DNA of 64,000 nucleotides from Anodontia alba (taxonomy: Eukaryota > Mollusca > Bivalvia > Lucinida > Lucinidae): NCBI GenBank assembly GCA_964016985.1, contig OZ024825.1, forward strand, positions 29,627,893-29,691,892. The letters run 5' to 3'. Made by a program: the position numbers and the translations under genes. How positions within the stretch are numbered: position 1 is the stretch's first letter; each line of letters opens with the position of its first letter. Shown here piece after piece: positions 33,610 to 43,442 of this stretch. A model generated the notes under the pieces. It did no database searches. It saw only the letters and a list, made by a program, of their open reading frames with translations, and had not been told where the DNA came from.

Positions 33610-33808
33610 AAGGGGAATTGATACACTTGCAGGGGAGGCAACTCTGCCAAAGTTGACTGCTTCTTTCTGACTGCTCTAAAAGGAGAAAAAATGCTCCTAG
33701 GGAAAGCAATTCTTTCTTTTTAGAGGAGACCCTTTTTCAGAAGGTGTACAGGAAAGCAAGAAAGTATAAATGTTGTCTCCCTTGTCGATTGTGGTGGAAA
33801 ATCCGTCA
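33610..33808. repeat. pal-Q copy
   Basis: GATACACTTGCAGGGGAGGC, CTAAAAGGAGAAAAAATGC and TTGTCTCCCTTGTCGATTGT blocks. Bases 33385-33609 hold nothing recognised. Confidence 0.5.
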
Positions 33809-34264
33809 GGCTGCGTTCAATAAAGCAAAACGTTCGCGGACACAACCCCAGTAAGCATTCTACATGAATCAATAGCGGGCCGTTATCGGCCCGTCAGGGT
33901 AGCTGACGGGCTGATAACGGCCCGCTATAGATTTATGTAGAATGCTTACTGGGTACGCAGTAAACGTTTCCATATTTTTTGTTACAAACAAGCATACATA
34001 CATTTAATTCTGATAGGCCGCCATTTTCGTCGTACCACAGATAGCTCAAGGTACATTCGCGGACACTCGCTACCGTCCGCCGAAAACTATGATAACGAAA
34101 CGGAAAGTTTGCAGTAGCTCGCGAATGTCCGCGACCGTTTTGCTTTGTTGCGTTCAAACGCGCAAAATTTGCCCTGGATCCCTGCTCCTTTTGGCGCTTG
34201 TCATATGGTACAGAGATCAAGGGCAAAACAGTCACTATCAATTTGCACTTCGGAACGCAGCCCG
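33809..34264. mobile_element. 0.45-kb inverted-repeat element with GGCTGCGTTC ends
   Basis: CAGGCTGCGTTCAATAAAGC and GGAACGCAGCCCGG form the ends. ACGTTCGCGGACAC and GTCCGCGACCGTTTTGCTTT pair internally. A pal-L at 33847-33953 lies inside. The end sequence resembles PIF/Harbinger- or hAT-type non-autonomous elements, but I could not fix the target duplication. Confidence 0.5.
33847..33953. mobile_element. pal-L element
   Basis: A near-perfect palindrome of 107 bp, CCCAGTAAGCATTCTACATG to TAGAATGCTTACTGGG, around AGCGGGCCGTTATCGGCCCG. The flanks here do not match each other. Confidence 0.8.
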
Positions 34265-34496
34265 GGTGTAATCATTCACCTTCAGAAAAATTATGTGCTG
34301 AACACCACCAGTGCGACTCGTACTTAGTTAATCAGATATCTGTAGTCAATAACACTACAGACATTAATTGAAGATGTTCTCATCATTTTAGTGAACTGTC
34401 AAGTATACAAGTATCTAGGATGTGACTGACACCACCTAATACGTTGATAAAATGAATGGCAGGCTGGTAGATTTTTCTCCACTTCAGTGTTGTTAA

Positions 34497-34680
34497 CCCT
34501 TTCAACCTGGCAGACCAAAACATTTACCTTTGCAAACAGTGTAGATCCAGATGAGACGGCTCGTAATGAGCCGTCTCATCAGGATCTACACTGTTTGCCA
34601 TTCGGTTTTGGATTTTTAATTACACCACATCCGCAACAATGGATATGTCCAAAATCAAAGATAGAAGAGTACTTCAGAAA
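34497..34680. repeat. pal-Z copy
   Basis: TTAACCCTTTCAACCTGGC opens it. The hairpin GTGTAGATCCAGATGAGACG is nearly perfect, and the right part (AAAATCAAAGATAGAAGAG) matches 53920-54040. Confidence 0.6.
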
Positions 34681-34684
34681 CTCA

Positions 34685-34735
34685 AGGGGGCGGGGGAGGG
34701 GGGGGGGGGCGGGGGGGGGGGGGCGGGGGAGTGCT
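34685..34735 (+). repeat. G-rich tract
   Basis: Long G-runs broken by single C or A over about 50 bp, a possible G-quadruplex former in the intron's sense strand. Confidence 0.85.
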
Positions 34736-34739
34736 TAAA

Positions 34740-34890
34740 GAAGAGTATCTGGAGATAATTCTGGGATATTTGTTTTCTTTTTAAGCCACATAAAACCATT
34801 AGTGTGGGTACTCATCAGAAGAGATCATATACCATGACAGTCGCACCCATAGATGATTCAGACTAGCATGCCCATCATGCGGTTTAATCA
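34740..34890. other. pal-H and pal-N fragments
   Basis: AGAGTATCTGGAGATAATTC to TGTGGGTACTCATCAGAAG is half of a pal-H. CAGACTAGCATGCCCATCAT is a pal-N scrap. Confidence 0.45.
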
Positions 34891-35089
34891 TGTTTTTTTC
34901 TATCCGTCGGTAGCAGGCCGCCGGAACCTTTTGCTATCCACAGAGCGCTCAGATTTCCTGTGTTGGACAAAAAGGGACGCTTCAAAGACACCCTGAAAGC
35001 TTCCTACACTGGCATTAGTCTAATAGATTAAGCGACGACTGTCTAAAAATGCATTATCTGTACCCGTAGAATCAAATGAAACTAAACTT

Positions 35090-35272
35090 TTTTATGCCCC
35101 CGCCATTCGAAGAGTGGTGGAAAGGGCATATGGTGTTACTCCTGTCCGTCCATCCGTCTCCGCCCGCGTTCGAGATGGCGTTAGCAATTTGCGTTTAAGT
35201 TTTTCAGGCGTTAGCAATTTGCGTTAAGTTTTTCAGGCGAGGACATCCGTCTCCTTTGGACACATTTCTAGT
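35090..35272 (+). repeat. TTTATGCCCCCG repeat with possible Helitron 3' end
   Basis: TTTTTATGCCCCCGCCATTC, a GTCCGTCCATCCGTC stretch and a 29-bp direct duplication (GTTAGCAATTTGCGTTTAAG...). The end GGACATCCGTCTCC.TTGGACAC can form a hairpin before TTTCTAGT. CTAGT after a hairpin is the Helitron 3' rule, so this may be one, truncated at its 5' side. Confidence 0.45.
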
Positions 35273-35733
35273 CTCTTCTAATTTCTCTTCTAATGATAGT
35301 GAAATCAGTCTAGTAACCAGCGTCTATAATCATGATATAAAATTGGTTGTATTTTATTAATTGAATGTATCAAACAGGATTATAAGAATAAATATTTAGT
35401 CACTGGAAACTGAAGTCGGTCTAAAAGCTTTTTCCTTGAATTACTTCACAGTATTTAGCCGAAGTTTCTGGAGAGACGGGCCTGAGCAAATATTGTGGAC
35501 CCATAGAAGCTTCACTTCTGTTCTAATTTGATTTTCCCATCTATCTGTCTATTCAGATTTTTAACGCTACCAGGCAACAAAGTCGCATAGAGGCAGCGCC
35601 GATTTTCCTAGACTGTTGTTTTGATAATTATATTCTCTATAAAATCAATTAGAAAATGTTTTCTAATATTCAAACACGAAAATAATTTGTGCTCTCAATG
35701 AGGTTGAAAACTCACTCTCATTACGAAAGTAAT
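35273..35733. other. no gene; pal-G scrap
   Basis: A pal-G fragment with GAGAGACGGGCCTGAGCAAA lies at 35470-35500. The rest is unrecognised. Confidence 0.4.
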
Positions 35734-35840
35734 CCCAGTAAGCATTCTTCGTAAATCTATAGCGGGCCGTTATCGGCTCGTCAGCTACCCTGACGGGCCG
35801 ATAACGGCCCGCTATTGATTTATGTAGAATGCTTACTGGG
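35734..35840. mobile_element. pal-L element
   Basis: CCCAGTAAGCATTCTTCGTA to GTAGAATGCTTACTGGG around GCTACCCTGACGGGCC. AAT lies on both sides. The flanks CATTACGAAAGT and ACGCCTGCTCATCAC hint that it landed in a pal-A end. Bases 35841-36240 hold nothing recognised. Confidence 0.8.
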
Positions 35841-36242
35841 AATACGCCTGCTCATCACAAAAGTATATAAAATATACATATACAACAAAGCTTTGAATGC
35901 TTTCAGATGATAATTGCTATTCAACTGATGAAGTAATTGTCTCCCTTGACCTAACTAGGCTACCTAGCCCAGTAAGCAAACTACCTGTTTAGACAATATT
36001 TTCCCCATTTATACTTTATAATGCATTTCTTAGTAGCATTTTATAGCAAACAAAGGCGGCTAAATTACAGTTGGAAATAGTATACAAAAAGTAAGGTAAT
36101 ATCAATAGCAGCTCAAGTATAAACAACATCTAAAAGGTTGCCTTTGGAAACAAAGCACACATTACAGATAGAAAATGGGAGTTTCGGTTTTATTGAGACG
36201 CTTCATAAGCAGTAATGAATAAACCCTTAAAGAAATGTGAAC

Positions 36243-36490
36243 AATTGAAGACATATTAGCTGGGGCACAGCATTTCCTACAAACTTGGATTTGCCCCGAG
36301 CGAGGACTCTGACCAGCTTGCGCATCCGCGCCGGCTGGTCAGAGTCTTCGATGTTCGCCTGAAGACTCTTTGAATCTTGGCTACCCACAGAGTGCCATGT
36401 GAAGGCTGATCAGACTGCGCGGATGCACAGGCTGATCCGCGTCTTCGATGGGCGTGCATGCAATCTTGTAGGAAGTACTGTGCACCGGCT
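36243..36490. repeat. pal-N copy with two hairpins
   Basis: GAGGACTCTGACCAGCTTGC with its complement, then AAGGCTGATCAGACTGCGCG with its complement. Confidence 0.65.
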
Positions 36491-36738
36491 CATGGGGACA
36501 GTAACGCCAGAGCTTCAGTATCACCAACCCATCTGTCATCGTCAACAGTAACCTGTCCGGTAGCAGACAGATAAGGCCTGGCAGTCATTCAAATTGTCAG
36601 CGAATGTCATTATTTCCGTGTCCTCGTTTCTTAAATTTCGATCCCTAACAAAACTAATAATTTGTATTCTACGTCAAAATACCACATAGTACGTAGCCGA
36701 AATTCCCAACAGTCAGCATTAAGTATTTTGCGATGTGG

Positions 36739-36862
36739 TTGGTCCGCATGCATGAAAATGTGATAAATCAGTTATACCATGGTTCTCTTGTGCACTATCG
36801 CATCGTACACGCGCACGAACCATGGTATAACTAAGACACGGTACGGACTACATACTCGTAAC
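36739..36862. repeat. inverted repeat around CCATGGT
   Basis: TCAGTTATACCATGGTTC (36768) pairs with GAACCATGGTATAACTA (36815), and GGTCCGCATGCATG pairs more loosely with TACGGACTACATAC. No second copy is in the window. Confidence 0.55.
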
Positions 36863-36977
36863 AATTTGAACTACGTAAAAGCCTTTTCACTTGTTTTTTT
36901 TTAGAAATGTACTGAAAAGATTTCTGATGGGAATGGAAAGTCTCATGTCAAGCGGTGAATGTCCTAAAATTTCGAAT

Positions 36978-37085
36978 CCCAGCGGGCACATGACGTTCAT
37001 TGAACGTCGTGTCAACGTTGATACAACGTCATGACGTTGTATTGACGTTATGGCGACGTTGTATAAACGTCAGGTGCCCGCCTGG
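36978..37085. mobile_element. pal-M element with 2-bp AT duplication
   Basis: CCCAGCGGGCACATGACG to GGTGCCCGCCTGG with AT at 36976-36977 and 37086-37087. The centre is AACGTCATGACGTTGTATTG. Confidence 0.75.
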
Positions 37086-37139
37086 ATATTTCATTTCATA
37101 CATTTTTGCCTATTTTTTTTTATTTTTAGGCAAGTGTTT

Positions 37140-37260
37140 CTTAAAATACTTAGTGGAACAGCAAAGTGTAGACCCTGTTCAGACTGTGCATTCAGAGGCG
37201 GTCTGATCTCGGCCTGCACTATTTGCATATGCCATTATATGCCATTTTGTCAGGCACTTT
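37140..37260. repeat. pal-G/N-type hairpin fragment
   Basis: GCAAAGTGTAGACCCTGTTC and GGTCTGATCTCGGCCTGCAC pair across GACTGTGCATTCAGAGGC. Confidence 0.5.
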
Positions 37261-37317
37261 GGTGTACGAACTTTTAGGACATATTCCGTAATCTAATGTG
37301 ACCCATCAAAGGATTAA

Positions 37318-37544
37318 CCCATTGAAGACTGGAGACCCCTAAACGGGTAACTGGCAAACAGTGCAGACCCAGATCAGACGACGTAGAACGCGGCATCTGA
37401 TCAGGGTCTCCACTGTTTGCAAATAGATCAGCCATTTTTCTTTAGGATTATATACATCATATAGCCTTACATACCTAAAATAAAAAATGGACTCTTCCAA
37501 TATATAGTGTGGGAGAGTTTGTTTTTTTTTTAGTCTTTAATGGA
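37318..37544. mobile_element. pal-O element with TTAA duplication
   Basis: TTAA at 37314-37317 and 37545-37548. CCCATTGAAGACT and AGTCTTTAATGGA ends, and a hairpin of GGCAAACAGTGCAGACCCAG with its complement. Confidence 0.75.
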
Positions 37545-37837
37545 TTAACTCTAAAAGTTTGCCTCGACGGATTGTCATCTGTCTCTGAGACAAGGTCCCA
37601 CAAGATAGCTTATACATACCTAGGTTAAAAAATATTTTGTATCTTTTTGTCCTTACAAAAGCGACTTTTCTTATCAAGCGTGCTACACAAATTCCTTGGA
37701 TTGGTATTTTCTTTGTACGATATAAATCTATGTATATATTTTAAAGCGGAACGGGATAAAGATGGCAAACAAATCAGCGGTATTTATCAACAACGCTTCT
37801 TCATAATTAAACAAAGGGTCAAGTTGTGATCTTCAGC

Positions 37838-38193
37838 ATATGTCAAGTCTTATTTTCTCTGAAAATATTATAATTATTATTATTACTACTACTAGTAGTG
37901 ACATTAATAAACAGAATGTCGTCTGCTACAGTCAGTGCAAATCATCTCATGCATGACTGAATCACCGTATTTTCTGGAAATATTGAGACACTTTAAATAC
38001 CTACCTTACTTGTCCTAAATTTTGTACAAGTCCATTTGGTGATATAGTGACATATGTTGATGCGTTTAAAAACTACTGGGCGAGTAGCAAACCGTATTGG
38101 CACTGCACAGACGCCGCGGTCTGAGGCGTCTGATCGGCATCTACATTGTTTGCTGAGGCCTGTCTTTCCCAATACTTAGAGTAAATATGATAA
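37838..38193. repeat. pal-C half and a pal-G copy
   Basis: ATGTCAAGTCTTATTTTCTC to TGTCGTCTGCTACAGTC (37838-37935) is the right half of a pal-C with a TTA/CTA microsatellite inside. pal-G follows at 37971-38193 with a CTGATCGGCATCTACATTG centre. Confidence 0.6.
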
Positions 38194-38204
38194 GTTAAAA
38201 GTGG

Positions 38205-38740
38205 AGGGTGTAAGGAAACTGGATACACTTGTTTAGTTTTCGCCATTCTTCAAGGGAGACAACTTTTGTGGCTTCTTGTTTGCTTTCCTGCACACCAGTC
38301 CGCTTCCATTACAAAAACGTGCCTATTCAAATATACTGAAAATTTTACCACCAAAAAATGAAAATTTTCAGATAAAAAATTCTGATATTTTTTTTCATAT
38401 TTCTGCTCAAAACATAGATTGTGGGTACTCGTAGAACCGCCTGGACGAGGCAGTTCTAACGAGTATCCACAATCTATGTTTTTTGGCAGAACTAAGAAAC
38501 AAATAATGTATATCCCTGTAAACCCTAGTTTTACTATATAAAAGTGGGGTTTAAGGGGATCAAAATTATATAGGTATATTTCGTGATGCTTAAAAGTGGT
38601 CTACTCTAAAAGAAAGAATTCCCGAATTGAGCAGATGCTTTCATTTTAGTTTTCTCCCCTTTTCAGAAGGGAGGCAAAACCATTTTGACGGATTTCCATC
38701 CCTCCACCCCCCTCCCTCCCCAGACATATTTTGACAGATT
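38205..38740. mobile_element. pal-Q copy interrupted by a pal-A
   Basis: TGTGGCTTCTTGTTTGCTTT and CCTGCACACCAGTCCGCTTC on the left continue after the pal-A as CTTAAAAGTGGTCTACTCTA. The pal-Q at 52565 gives the uninterrupted order. Confidence 0.6.
38307..38587. mobile_element. pal-A element, reverse orientation
   Basis: CATTACAAAAACGTGCC to TAGGTATATTTCGTGATG with a GAACCGCCTGGACGAGGCAG apex. The insertion duplicated at most one base (C). Confidence 0.8.
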
Positions 38741-38779
38741 TACCTCCAGTCCACTTTAAGCACTGAATGACCGAGGCAT

Positions 38780-38970
38780 ACAAGGCAATATACATATGAG
38801 CGTCAGCGTACGAAACTGTACCGTCGGTTATGTCTACCCAGTGAAGATCAGCCTGCGCACCATCACAGCCTATTCAGTCTTCGCTGTCCACGTGAAGAAA
38901 TATTGGCGATCCACAGAGCGTCCAACGAAGACCGTCTGATATGACTACGCTGATGTGAAGGCTGAACTGT
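38780..38970. repeat. pal-N fragments
   Basis: CCAGTGAAGATCAGCCTGCG, TTCAGTCTTCGCTGTCCACG and GATCCACAGAGCGTCCAACG belong to decayed pal-N hairpins. Confidence 0.5.
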
Positions 38971-39078
38971 CCGAAGGTGCATTTGCTGTAAATAGATTAT
39001 AGGGATTTCATTTTGTGGATTTTATCGATGTGCAAACGTCGGCGAAACACTTTCAAACTGAATAAAACCCAAAGTTAA

Positions 39079-39322
39079 CCCTTAAAATGCCAAGAAAACC
39101 TGCGTCTGAAAATGTCATCTGTTTATGTCGTCTGCTGAGTATTCTTGCAAACTTTTCAAACCTATTTTGCATACAGGCAAACAGTGTGGATCCTGATCAG
39201 ACTGCTCCTACTGCTCCTAGAGGAGCAGTCTGATCTGGGTCCACACTGTTTGCAAAATGATTTTTAAAATCACAAGCAGATAACAAAGCAGACGACAATT
39301 GTTGTGACTGGCAGCTTAAGGG
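39079..39322. mobile_element. pal-K element with TTAA duplication
   Basis: TTAA at 39075-39078 and 39323-39326. CCCTTAAAATGCCAAGAAAA and TGGCAGCTTAAGGG ends, and a GGCAAACAGTGTGGATCCTG hairpin with a CTGCTCCTACTGCTCCTAGA tip. Confidence 0.85.
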
Positions 39323-39501
39323 TTAAGTTTGTGAATGATTCCCCCAATCATCATCGCACTCATAGAAATTTACGCAAAAGAAAATACTGTACATGTAGTT
39401 CCAAGATTTCTCTCAGTGGATTTATCGAAGAATAAACGCCGTTTTGAATTTACTCTTGACCAATCAAATTGCGCCCAAATAATGTAAATATGTTAATTTA
39501 A

Positions 39502-39706
39502 CCCTTGTCATGCTGAATAAGTAAGATGACACATCCACTTCTAATTTTCAGCCAATCAGAATACTTAATCCAAGTTGTTCATACAAATTCAAATACTTAA
39601 TGACAAACAGTGCAGATCCAGATCAGTTGGCTTCTTCAGAAGCCTACTGATCTGGATCTACACTGTTTGCAAAAGCAGGGTATATCCGGGTTCGGCAGGA
39701 CAATGG
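39502..39706. mobile_element. pal-J element
   Basis: TTAA (39498-39501) and TTGA flank CCCTTGTCATGCTGAA and GGCAGGACAATGG. The CAGTTGGCTTCTTCAGAAGC tip is intact. It lies 134 bp before the exon 2 acceptor. Confidence 0.75.
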
Positions 39707-39840
39707 TTGAATTGGAATTATTCTGGCTCAGCAAACATATTGTACAGCAAACATAAGCTAGCACACTGTCGGCTGAATAGGCCTTGAAAGGTCTATGAAA
39801 CTCTGAAACCTTTGTAATTATTTTTCTTATTTATTTCCAG

Positions 39841-40149
39841 GTTTTAATGAAAGAACAAGACAAAGCCTTGATGAAACAGTTTATAAACTTACGTTCAGGA
39901 ATTGTGCAATTACGTTGTCTATATGAAATGAACAGTTCCAATTCGGATATATCCCAAGATGGCGGAAGTTGTTTTTCATTGGACGAACTTAGGTCTTCTA
40001 GTCCGTTTACTTTACACAATGGCTATTTAGTAAATCCAGAACTAGAAATGACAGAATTCCGAGAACGAACTACCTCGCTCTTGGCACCAAGGGGACGAAA
40101 ACCTGGACCAGTGACAAAAATTAAATGGAAAAGTAATGAATATATCTGA
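39841..40149 (+). CDS. FAM167-family protein, exon 2 (residues 96-197, stop)
   Basis: The exon follows a pyrimidine-rich TTATTTATTTCCAG acceptor and reads in the same phase as exon 1. It begins VLMKEQDKALMKQFINLRSG, the continuation of the FAM167 helix (family pattern M..QD..L..Q...LR..I..L), which supports joining 27114 to 39841. After the helix come a Ser-rich stretch (126-150) and a basic tail, PRGRKPGPVTKIKWK (178-192), that looks like a nuclear-localisation or degenerate AT-hook segment (GRK instead of GRP). The total of 197 residues lies between vertebrate FAM167B and FAM167A in length. The stop is TGA at 40147. A 66/72-bp tandem repeat starts 69 bp downstream and may lie in the 3' UTR. 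Confidence 0.78.
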   Translation, partial: VLMKEQDKALMKQFINLRSGIVQLRCLYEMNSSNSDISQDGGSCFSLDELRSSSPFTLHNGYLVNPELEMTEFRERTTSLLAPRGRKPGPVTKIKWKSNEYI

Positions 40150-40218
40150 AGACGAGCGAGTGCATGGAGCAACAAAAATGTCACTGGTCTGGTTACCGGC
40201 TCCTGGTATATTACTATT

Positions 40219-40638
40219 TATTGGTAGTCAGGAACCATGATGAAATGCTCGGATGATCTGAAGTGGCAAAGATTCTAGCAAGAGTGCGCTGATTGATAGT
40301 CAGGAACCAAGATGAAATGAGTAGATGATCTGAACTGTCAAATGTTCTACTCAGACTGTGCTGATTGATAATCAGGAACCAGGATGAAATACCCGGATAA
40401 TGTAAACTGGCAAAAGTCAGACTGTGCTGATTGATAATCAGGAACCAGGATGAAATACCCGGATAATGTAAACTGGCAAAAGTCAGACTGTGCTGATTGG
40501 TAATCAGGAACCAGGATGAAATACTCGGATGATCTAAACTGACAAAGGTTCGAGCCATACTATGCTGACTGGTAATCAGAAACCAGGATGAAATACCCGG
40601 ATGATCTGAACTGACAATGGTTCTAGTCAGACTGTGCT
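40219..40638. repeat. 66/72-bp tandem repeat, six units
   Basis: Units start at 40219, 40291, 40363, 40429, 40495 and 40567 with GATTGATAATCAGGAACCAG-type sequence. Four are 72 bp and two identical ones are 66 bp, so every unit is a multiple of three. The minus strand stays open across the whole array (40214-40684). It probably lies in the 3' UTR of the FAM167-like gene. Confidence 0.9.
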
Positions 40639-40741
40639 GATATGCAGGTTGATATGGGACTTTATTGTTTGCATTGTTTGCCATAGTATAGATGGCTGTT
40701 CATTTACTCGGGTGGTGCGTGAAAGGTAGTGATCAGTTCCA

Positions 40742-40952
40742 CGCTCAGGATGATGGGTAGAATTTCGGCAGTCCACATTTTGAAATAGTTCTCGTGATTT
40801 TTCACCACAGAGTAGGCTTTGACATGTCATGCAAATTGTCTTCTAAGAAGACAATTTGCATGACGTGTCAAAGCCCTTTGTTTGAAAAGTAAGAAACATA
40901 TCGTCAGTTTGTTTGTCGTCAGCTGAATGAGCCCAGAGAACGTCAAGTTTGA
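40742..40952. repeat. pal-B copy
   Basis: GACATGTCATGCAAATTGTC and its complement enclose TTCTAAGAAGA. The outer arms contain CGGCAGTCCACATTTTG and TTTGTCGTCAGCTGAA. Confidence 0.7.
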
Positions 40953-41155
40953 TGGTACCTGGCTTCTTCATTCGAAGCTCCTTAACTACAGTGGTCTGAA
41001 GTGTGTTGAAAGGTCTGCTTCCTGCAATCAATCAATATAAAATTGACCTGTGTGTGCCCACAAATGAAGCTTACGTTACGGATAGGGCAGTGAGATTGGT
41101 CTCTCGCCATATAAACGCCAAAACTGTGCTAATGATTATCTTTCCTCCATTTCCA

Positions 41156-41349
41156 AAGCATCCGGATGGCCAAGTGGTTAGCGCTCCCGACTTCAGATCA
41201 CAAGGTCCAGGGTTCGAATCCCGCTGGAGGCCGAGTTAAGCTCAACACTGTATGGCTCTTTATTGCACAGAGTCTTTCATTATCATCCTTCCTTCGTCTC
41301 GATATGACTTAAATAGTATTGAAAGTGACGTAAAACACCAAATCATCAT
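41156..41349 (+). mobile_element. tRNA-derived SINE with 14-bp target duplication
   Basis: A box GGATGGCCAAGTGGTTAG and B box CAGGGTTCGAATCCC. The tail is ATATGACTTAAATAGTATTG, GTAAAACACCAAATCATCAT. It is flanked by TTCCTCCATTTCCA and TTCCCCCATTTCCA (13 of 14 equal), the mark of LINE-driven retroposition. Same family as 5473. Confidence 0.88.
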
Positions 41350-41599
41350 TCCCCCATTTCCAGGCGAAACATTGAATGGCCGAAGGCTGTTTTTAGAGAA
41401 TGGCTATAATCAGTATATATGAAACAAAAATAAATTGCGAGTCATGCAGGAAAAAACGAATGTCAGTTGATATACCGCTATGAGGCTGGCAAACGACCGC
41501 ATTAAGTCTGTGCATTTTTTGTCTAATCAGGGGCCCCTTTGAATACCTAGAAACTGTTATAAGTGTACCCTTAATCAGATTGCCAGGTCGCTCAGAGTT

Positions 41600-42030
41600 G
41601 TTCGGGTCTCCTCTGTTCGTACGTCTTCGGGGCATATGCAGTATGCTTAGGCTCGGATTAACCGGCACATTCTCGTACAGACTTGTCAGGGTCTTCGTTT
41701 TCTGCTAACATTCATTGGATAGTGTGGAATATATCGACGTGCAGCAAATACAATGAACAGACTGAGCCCCAACATCAAGGGACGTACCTTCTGACAAGTG
41801 CGCCCAACGAAGACTCAGATCAGCCTGCGCATCCGCGCAGTCTGATCAGAGTCTTCGTTGTCCCCATGAAGAAACTTTGCATCCTTGGCTATCCAAAATG
41901 CGCCTAACGAAGATTCTGATCAGGCTGCGCGAATGCGCAGGCTGATCTGAATCTTTGCTGGGCGCACATGTCCTAAGATACGTTTTCTTACGTTGTGGCT
42001 CATCGGAATGTGGCTTCACCGGTTGATCTG
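41600..42030. repeat. pal-N copies
   Basis: CTCAGATCAGCCTGCGCATC with its complement (41815-41860) and AAGATTCTGATCAGGCTGCG with its complement (41910-41965) are clean hairpins. 41600-41720 is a decayed third. Confidence 0.65.
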
Positions 42031-42119
42031 TATCTTGACTGTGCTCATATTCCATGATGACACATTTGGCCTACGAAGACTCATGATGCGGGTTATTTCC
42101 AAGTTTCATAAAAATACAT

Positions 42120-42363
42120 AGTGTACTGGAGAAAACAGAGCGTCTGATCAGGGTCTACACTATCTCCAAGTCATTCAGCGGTTTTAGACACAGTCCGGTA
42201 GGCGCACAACTTAAAGCAACATTGGATCGACGTTGATACGACGTTGTTTGAACGTTGTTTGTCCGCTGGGCTACGCATAAGGTGGCAGTAAATGGACATG
42301 TTCACAAGTTTTTGAACACTTATTGTAAGGAGATAAGGCGTCCCAATATTTAGGGTAAATATG
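42120..42363. repeat. pal-G remnant with a partial pal-M inside
   Basis: GCGTCTGATCAGGGTCTACA to ATATTTAGGGTAAATATG is pal-G. AACATTGGATCGACGTTGAT to GTTTGTCCGCTGGG (42217-42270) is the right half of a pal-M. Confidence 0.6.
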
Positions 42364-42429
42364 ACTTCATGGTTTTAAATGTAACAACATACATGTATTC
42401 TTAAAATAAAGTTTTATCAACATGTCCAA

Positions 42430-43010
42430 AAATATGGGCCTCATCTTGAAAAAGCAGCTCTTGCAGCATAATGCGCATTGAAGGCAAGGTTCAGCCTGAG
42501 CATCAGGGCCTTTGTTGCCCACTTACCTTTGTTACAATGGAATATACAGACCAACAAGGAAGGCCCTATCAGACTGACTGCGCAGATGCGAGAGCTGAAA
42601 TGGTCCCGCACTGTCCGCATATGCCATAAGGGTCGCCATATTTTCGTCTTGTGGAAGGTGAATGTGTCATCCTTGGGTTAAGCTTATCATAGGAATATGT
42701 AATATTATTTAGATAAGGGCTTTGATAGGCTCTTGTTAAAATTGATTTGAAGTACCCTAACGTATGTATATGGGCCGCGTGAAGCGAAAACGTGCCTTCG
42801 AGCATGCGCAAAGTGGGCGGGTTCACATCATCCTGCACATGCGCAAAGTCTCATCCGGGCGATTGCTCTCCATTGAAACATTCTATAGTATCCAATGATT
42901 CTGTTTGAGGATAGCGAAGGCCCTGATCAGACTGCGCGTCCGCGCATTCTGATCTGGGCCTTTGCTGTCTGCACATGATCCGAAGTACATTTTAGCTTGG
43001 TGGGGCTCAT
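42430..43010. repeat. pal-N copies
   Basis: Several related blocks. The clearest is GCGAAGGCCCTGATCAGACT with CTGATCTGGGCCTTTGCTG (42915-42970), preceded by GGGCCGCGTGAAGCGAAAAC and ATGCGCAAAGTCTCATCCGG. Confidence 0.6.
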
Positions 43011-43175
43011 AATTATATCTTTTTTTTTTTATCAAACCAAAGTCATGCTTAAGTGGGCAGGACACACATGACAGATTATCCACTATTTCACATGGGCGAC
43101 AACTTTTGTTTTTCTGCTGGTTATCCAACACACCAAGACCCAATTGAAAAGTATCTACCCTAAAAGGGAAGACTT

Positions 43176-43442
43176 CATTACGAAAACAAGCCTATTCAAA
43201 TATATACTGAAAATTTTACCACCCAAAAATGAAAATTTTCAGATAAAAATTCTTTTTGCTCAAAACATAGATTGTGGGTAGTCGTTAGAACCGCTTCGGT
43301 GAGGCGGTTCTAACGAGTACCCACATTCTACGTTTTTGAGTGGAAATAAGAAAAAAAAAGTATACCCTTGTAAACCCAAGTTTTACTATATAAAAGTGGG
43401 GTTTAAGGGGGGTCAAAATTATATAGGTATGTTTTCGTAATG
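43176..43442. mobile_element. pal-A element next to pal-Q sequence
   Basis: CATTACGAAAACAAGCC to TAGGTATGTTTTCGTAATG, with a GAACCGCTTCGGTGAGGCGG apex. The left flank (43085-43175) is pal-Q-like. Confidence 0.8.

Larger units (their letters stand above)
27115..39840 (+). other. 12.7-kb intron of the FAM167-family gene
   Basis: The intron runs from the GTAAGT donor at 27115 to the CAG acceptor at 39840. It is made largely of recognisable palindromic elements (pal-A, B, D, E, G, I, J, K, L, M, N, O and Q, listed separately), a possible Helitron end and G-rich tracts. A pal-M copy sits only 78 bp inside the 5' end and a pal-J copy ends 135 bp before the 3' splice site. Transcription through it would give a pre-mRNA with many strong hairpins. 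Confidence 0.7.

Noticed and set aside
41429..41434. AATAAA as poly(A) signal for the FAM167-like gene
   Set aside because: It is the first AATAAA I saw after the stop, but it is 1.3 kb away, beyond a pal-B and a SINE, and has no supporting context.
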